NCBI GenBank assembly: GCA_049324835.1
Contig: JBMOMT010000027.1
Span: 46,715-110,714 of the forward strand
DNA from: JBMOMT01 sp049324835
Lineage (GTDB): Bacteria > Chloroflexota > Anaerolineae > CAYNKW01
DNA: 64,000 nucleotides
Direction of reading: 5' to 3'
Below are positions 61,252-64,000 of the stretch, one piece after another (within the stretch, counting starts at the first letter, position 1; each line of letters opens with the position of its first letter). A model generated the notes under the pieces. That model did not search any database. It saw only the letters and a list, made by a program, of their open reading frames with translations, and was not told where the DNA came from. The position numbers and the translations under genes were made by a program.

Positions 61252-61800
61252 ATGACCCTGCGAAGGATTTTCCTATCACACGAGCCGGTTTTGCGACAGG
61301 TCGCCAGGCCGGTGACCCGTTTTGATGACACCCTGCAGACGTTGATCGACGACATGTTGGACACGATGCGCGCTGCGCCGGGCGTGGGCCTGGCTGCGCC
61401 GCAGGTGGGCCAGAGCCTGCGCCTTTTTGTGGCCGAGTGGCCTGAGGACGAGCAAAACCCAGACAGTCTCAGATCGTACGTGCTGGCCAACCCGGTTCTG
61501 ATGTGGGCCGGCGAGGAAGAGGCAGAGGCCGAGGAGGGCTGCCTCTCGGTGCCCGGCTACGTGGGTGATGTGTGGCGCGCCACCGAGATCCTGGTCAAGG
61601 GCAGAGATCGTTACGGGAAAAAGGTGCGCATAAAAGCGACCGGCTGGCTGGCCCGCATCTTTCAGCACGAGATGGATCACCTGGAGGGTATTCTGTTCAT
61701 CGACCGCGTCGATAGCCCGGAAAAGATTCGGCCGGTATTGCCCGGTGAAGAGGAAAAGGCCGAGCTGGAAGCCGCCGGACGGCCCACGGTCAGGGCGTAG
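61252..61800 (+). CDS. def: Peptide deformylase
   Basis: The 182-residue metalloenzyme removes the formyl group from nascent proteins. All three motifs are present: GVGLAAPQVG, EEGCLSVPG (metal Cys) and QHEMDHLEG (HExxH). ATG 61252 is supported by the promoter 23 bp upstream and a GAGGAAG RBS. The C-terminus is somewhat longer and acidic (GEEEKAELEAAG). It stands alone, followed by a strong terminator. Confidence 0.95.
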   Translation: MTLRRIFLSHEPVLRQVARPVTRFDDTLQTLIDDMLDTMRAAPGVGLAAPQVGQSLRLFVAEWPEDEQNPDSLRSYVLANPVLMWAGEEEAEAEEGCLSVPGYVGDVWRATEILVKGRDRYGKKVRIKATGWLARIFQHEMDHLEGILFIDRVDSPEKIRPVLPGEEEKAELEAAGRPTVRA

Positions 61801-61829
61801 CGGCATCGGCATACGCGCCAAAAAATCGA

Positions 61830-61861
61830 GCCACGGCGACTGTCAGTCGCCGTGGCTTTTT
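61830..61861. terminator. Strong bidirectional terminator after def
   Basis: GCCACGGCGACT and AGTCGCCGTGGC form a perfect 12-bp stem with a 3-nt loop, followed by TTTTT; the A-run on the left serves the opposite strand. Confidence 0.93.
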
Positions 61862-61886
61862 CGTCTGTCCTGAAGGGCAAAACCCC

Positions 61887-62072
61887 TCACGAGCTGGCCC
61901 TGGCCTGGTCGATAGCCCAACGGGCAGTGCCACTCAACAAGACCAGCGCACCGATCCCACCGCCGATGACCACGGGCAGCGGGTCGTTGAGCTTGAACAG
62001 CCACACGCACACGGCGTAGACGATGGCCCCTCAGACCACCGATCCGATCAGCGTTCCCAACAACTTGAGCAT
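61887..62072 (-). pseudogene. Small two-helix membrane protein gene with an in-frame TGA
   Basis: From ATG 62072 (GGAGAATACG upstream) the frame reads MLKLLGTLIGSVV, TGA at codon 14 (62031-62033), then GAIVYAVCVWLFKLNDP, VVIGGGIGALVLLS and a charged end to TGA at 61887. Apart from the one stop it is a clean 61-residue protein with two helices. Either a nonsense mutation or a base-call error (CGA or TGG expected). Confidence 0.6.
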
Positions 62073-62150
62073 CGTATTCTCCTTTTTCAAAGCTGCCAGT
62101 CTTGGCGCGCATCTGTCCTCTATACGCAGTCCTGTGGCGAGGGTTGTGCG

Positions 62151-63473
62151 TCAGGGTGTGATGGTCTCTTTGGCCTCTCCCCTGGTGACGGCCAGCATGC
62201 ACAGAATGGCCAGGGCAAAAAAGGCCGGCGCGACGACAAAGATCAGGTTATAGTTGGAATTGGCCGCTTCCACGATCCAGCCGTTGAGGATGGGCCCCAC
62301 CACGGCGGCCAGTGTGCCGGCCACGTAATAGAGCCCGGTGTAGGTGCCCAGCACTTTTTCGGACGGAGAAATGTCCACCACCATCGGCAGCGAGTTGATG
62401 TTGACCAGCGACCAGGCCATGCCGCCCAGCGCCAGGGCCGTCACCGCCACGTAGAGATTGGGCAGGAAAAAGACCAGCAGCAGCAGCGCGCCAAAGATCA
62501 CCAGCCCCACCAGGATAGTGCGCCGCCGGCCAAAACGGGTGGCGATGTAGCCGCTGGGAATGGAGAACAGAATAAAGGTGACAAAGGCCACGCTGAAAAT
62601 CAGCCCCGCCGTGTCTTCGGCCACGCCCAGCACCGAGACGCCATAAGAGCTGAAAAAGGTCTCGATGGCGTTATAACCCACGAACCAGAAAAAGATGGCC
62701 AGAATCAGCATGCCCAGGCTGCGGGCGTTCTCGCGGGGCAGGCCGCGCAGCCCGTCAAAGAGATGGCGTAGCCCCGCCCTCTCTTGACTGCTGGCCGCCG
62801 ACTCGACCAGCTCTTTCGGCTCTCGGACATAGATCAGCAGCACGATCACCGCGATCAGCGTGATGGCCCCGCCCACCCAAAAGGGCAGCGGGTTGTAGAT
62901 TTTGTAGAGCAGCCCGCCGGCCAGAAAAGCCAGCACGCCGCCCAGGCCGCCCATCAGGTTGATGACGCCGTTGGCCTTGCTGCGCAGCGGCGAGGGGGTG
63001 AGATCGGGCATGAGGGCGATGACCGGCGTGCGAAAGACGGCCATGGCCAGCAACATCAGGCCGGCCGCGCCGATGAACAGAGCAAAGGGGCTGGTGAGTT
63101 CACTCAACTGGCCGCTCAGGTTCTCCGGGATGAGCATGGGCGCCACCGGGATGAGCGCAAAAGCGATGACGGCCACGGGCGTGGCGGCCACGATGAAGGG
63201 CATGCGCCGGCCCAGGCGGGTGTGGGTGCGGTCGCTCCACATGCCCACCAGCGGCTGGATGAAAAAGGCAACGATGTTGTCCAGCGTCATGATAAAGCCG
63301 GTCATGGCCGGACCCAGGCCAAAGCCCAACGTGCGGGCGGCGCGGTCGGCGTCGAAGGCCGGATTCCCGGCCTGGAGGTAGATGGGCACGTAGGTGTTGT
63401 AGAGCACCCACATCAGACTGATGCCGAAAAAACCAAAACCGATGAAAAAGGTCTTCTTCCAATCGAGTTTCAA
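62151..63473 (-). CDS. Major facilitator superfamily transporter
   Basis: The 440-residue protein has about 12 helices. MFS signature-like cytoplasmic loops are GMWSDRTHTRLGRRMPF (between helices 2 and 3) and GYIATRFGRRRT in the second half. The pattern resembles sugar/proton symporters of the GPH or maltose/sucrose type, but the substrate is not set by sequence. AAGGAGGATC precedes the ATG on the minus strand. It is followed upstream (64 nt) by a secreted Thr/Pro-linker protein. Confidence 0.9.
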   Translation of the reverse strand: MKLDWKKTFFIGFGFFGISLMWVLYNTYVPIYLQAGNPAFDADRAARTLGFGLGPAMTGFIMTLDNIVAFFIQPLVGMWSDRTHTRLGRRMPFIVAATPVAVIAFALIPVAPMLIPENLSGQLSELTSPFALFIGAAGLMLLAMAVFRTPVIALMPDLTPSPLRSKANGVINLMGGLGGVLAFLAGGLLYKIYNPLPFWVGGAITLIAVIVLLIYVREPKELVESAASSQERAGLRHLFDGLRGLPRENARSLGMLILAIFFWFVGYNAIETFFSSYGVSVLGVAEDTAGLIFSVAFVTFILFSIPSGYIATRFGRRRTILVGLVIFGALLLLVFFLPNLYVAVTALALGGMAWSLVNINSLPMVVDISPSEKVLGTYTGLYYVAGTLAAVVGPILNGWIVEAANSNYNLIFVVAPAFFALAILCMLAVTRGEAKETITP

Positions 63474-63537
63474 GGTGATCCTCCTTGGTCTTGTTGGAAC
63501 CCCAACTCGTCAGCGAAGCCAACCGTTCTGCGTTCTC

Positions 63538-64000
63538 TTATCGCCAGGCCAGGCTGGCCGAGATGCTGCCGCTGATGAAATTGCCTCTGGCGTCTGTGCC
63601 GCTCCAACTGATGGTCACGATGCCGCCTTGCAGATCCGGATCGTCGTCGGGCCGGGTGCGCACCCAGGAGGTGTATTGGCCCGTGCCGCGGGCCGGAACG
63701 TTGATGACACGGTCGAACCACTCGGAGGCGCCCACCACCCAGACGGTGCCTTGGCGATCTGTGTAGCGCTGGCCGATGCGTTCGATGGTCACCGCAATGC
63801 CGTTGGTCTCTTTAAAGGTGACGGCGTAATCCCATATGCAGCCGGCGGTATCCCAGGGGGTGCAGGGCACGGGGTCGGGGATGGAGGCGGTGATGACCGC
63901 CGGCCCAACCGGCTCGGGTGTGGGCGTGGCGGTGGGGGGAACGGGCGTAAAGGTGGGCGTGAGTGTCGGGGTGGGGGTGACGGTCGGCGTGGCCGTGGCT
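63538..64000 (-). CDS. Extracellular protein with Thr/Pro linker, partial (N-terminus beyond the window)
   Basis: The minus frame enters from the window end as repeated TPTPT/TPTFTPVPP linker, then PEPVGPAVITASIPDPVPC and a small beta-rich domain with CTPWDTAGCIWDYAVTF and a TGQYTSWVRTRPDDDPD loop, stopping at 63538. The two Cys may form a disulfide. The linker style is that of cell-surface Chloroflexota proteins. Function unknown. Confidence 0.7.
   Translation of the reverse strand, partial: ATATPTVTPTPTLTPTFTPVPPTATPTPEPVGPAVITASIPDPVPCTPWDTAGCIWDYAVTFKETNGIAVTIERIGQRYTDRQGTVWVVGASEWFDRVINVPARGTGQYTSWVRTRPDDDPDLQGGIVTISWSGTDARGNFISGSISASLAWR

Noticed and set aside
61843..62202. A 119-residue minus frame rich in His and Arg
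   Set aside because: It runs through the def terminator; the interrupted membrane protein frame at 61887-62072 explains the region better.

Overview
The window is about 60% GC and most likely comes from the chromosome of a Chloroflexota bacterium, in the Caldilineae/Anaerolineae range. The clues are lipoproteins with Thr/Pro 'TPTP' linkers, Val/Glu/Lys spacers after the lipobox (the dipeptide-binding protein and the alkaline phosphatase), many SDR, old-yellow-enzyme and DUF885 genes, and dispersed short repeats. No rRNA, tRNA, phage, plasmid or CRISPR sequence was seen.

Region 1 (1-25.5 kb, + strand) is uptake and catabolism: an orphan biotin carrier, a cupin, a complete polar amino-acid ABC importer, and a dipeptide-type importer lacking its ATPases. 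With them come four SDRs or SDR-like genes across the window (three here), two OYE/2,4-dienoyl-CoA reductase proteins, a mutase large subunit without its B12 domain, a thiolase, two DUF885 metallo-hydrolases, two prolidase-like amidohydrolases and an HpcH/HpaI aldolase. An IclR regulator with its own sigma70 promoter closes the region. Several families occur as pairs, as if a module had been duplicated.

Region 2 (25.6-36.4 kb) is mixed and partly decaying: a methyltransferase, an MBL-fold hydrolase, small membrane proteins, five intact small flavodoxins and one internally deleted copy, a CPBP protease, fragments of an oxidoreductase and of a membrane protein, and YibE/F.

Region 3 (36.6-40 kb) holds divergent alkaline phosphatase and metallophosphoesterase genes. 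Between them lie two arrays, each of six TTAAC-like units at exact 11-bp spacing. A third six-unit array lies upstream of an HNH / SUMF-like lipoprotein / LysM-PstS gene run, just after an OmpR/PhoB-type regulator, and a weaker four-unit array precedes the MBL-fold gene. I interpret these as Pho boxes defining a local phosphate regulon.

Region 4 (40-49.3 kb) is a tightly packed glycan cluster (GNAT-like, GT-B-like, SpsF-like cytidylyltransferase, GT2, split transketolase, class III aminotransferase, SDR, KdsC-like phosphatase, NeuB-like synthase) that probably makes and attaches an unusual CMP-activated 2-keto sugar acid.

Region 5 (49.6-64 kb) has an alpha-CTD/sigma-region-4 fusion protein, the response regulator, the Pho-linked genes, an arsC-aquaporin pair, a four-gene TelA/VWA/XpaC-like operon, peptide deformylase with a near-consensus promoter, and an MFS transporter. 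Miniature inverted-repeat elements of about 110-190 bp recur throughout. Two keep perfect 8-bp target-site duplications; one of these sits at the start of a probable Pho-controlled transcript, and another copy abuts a shortened SDR gene.
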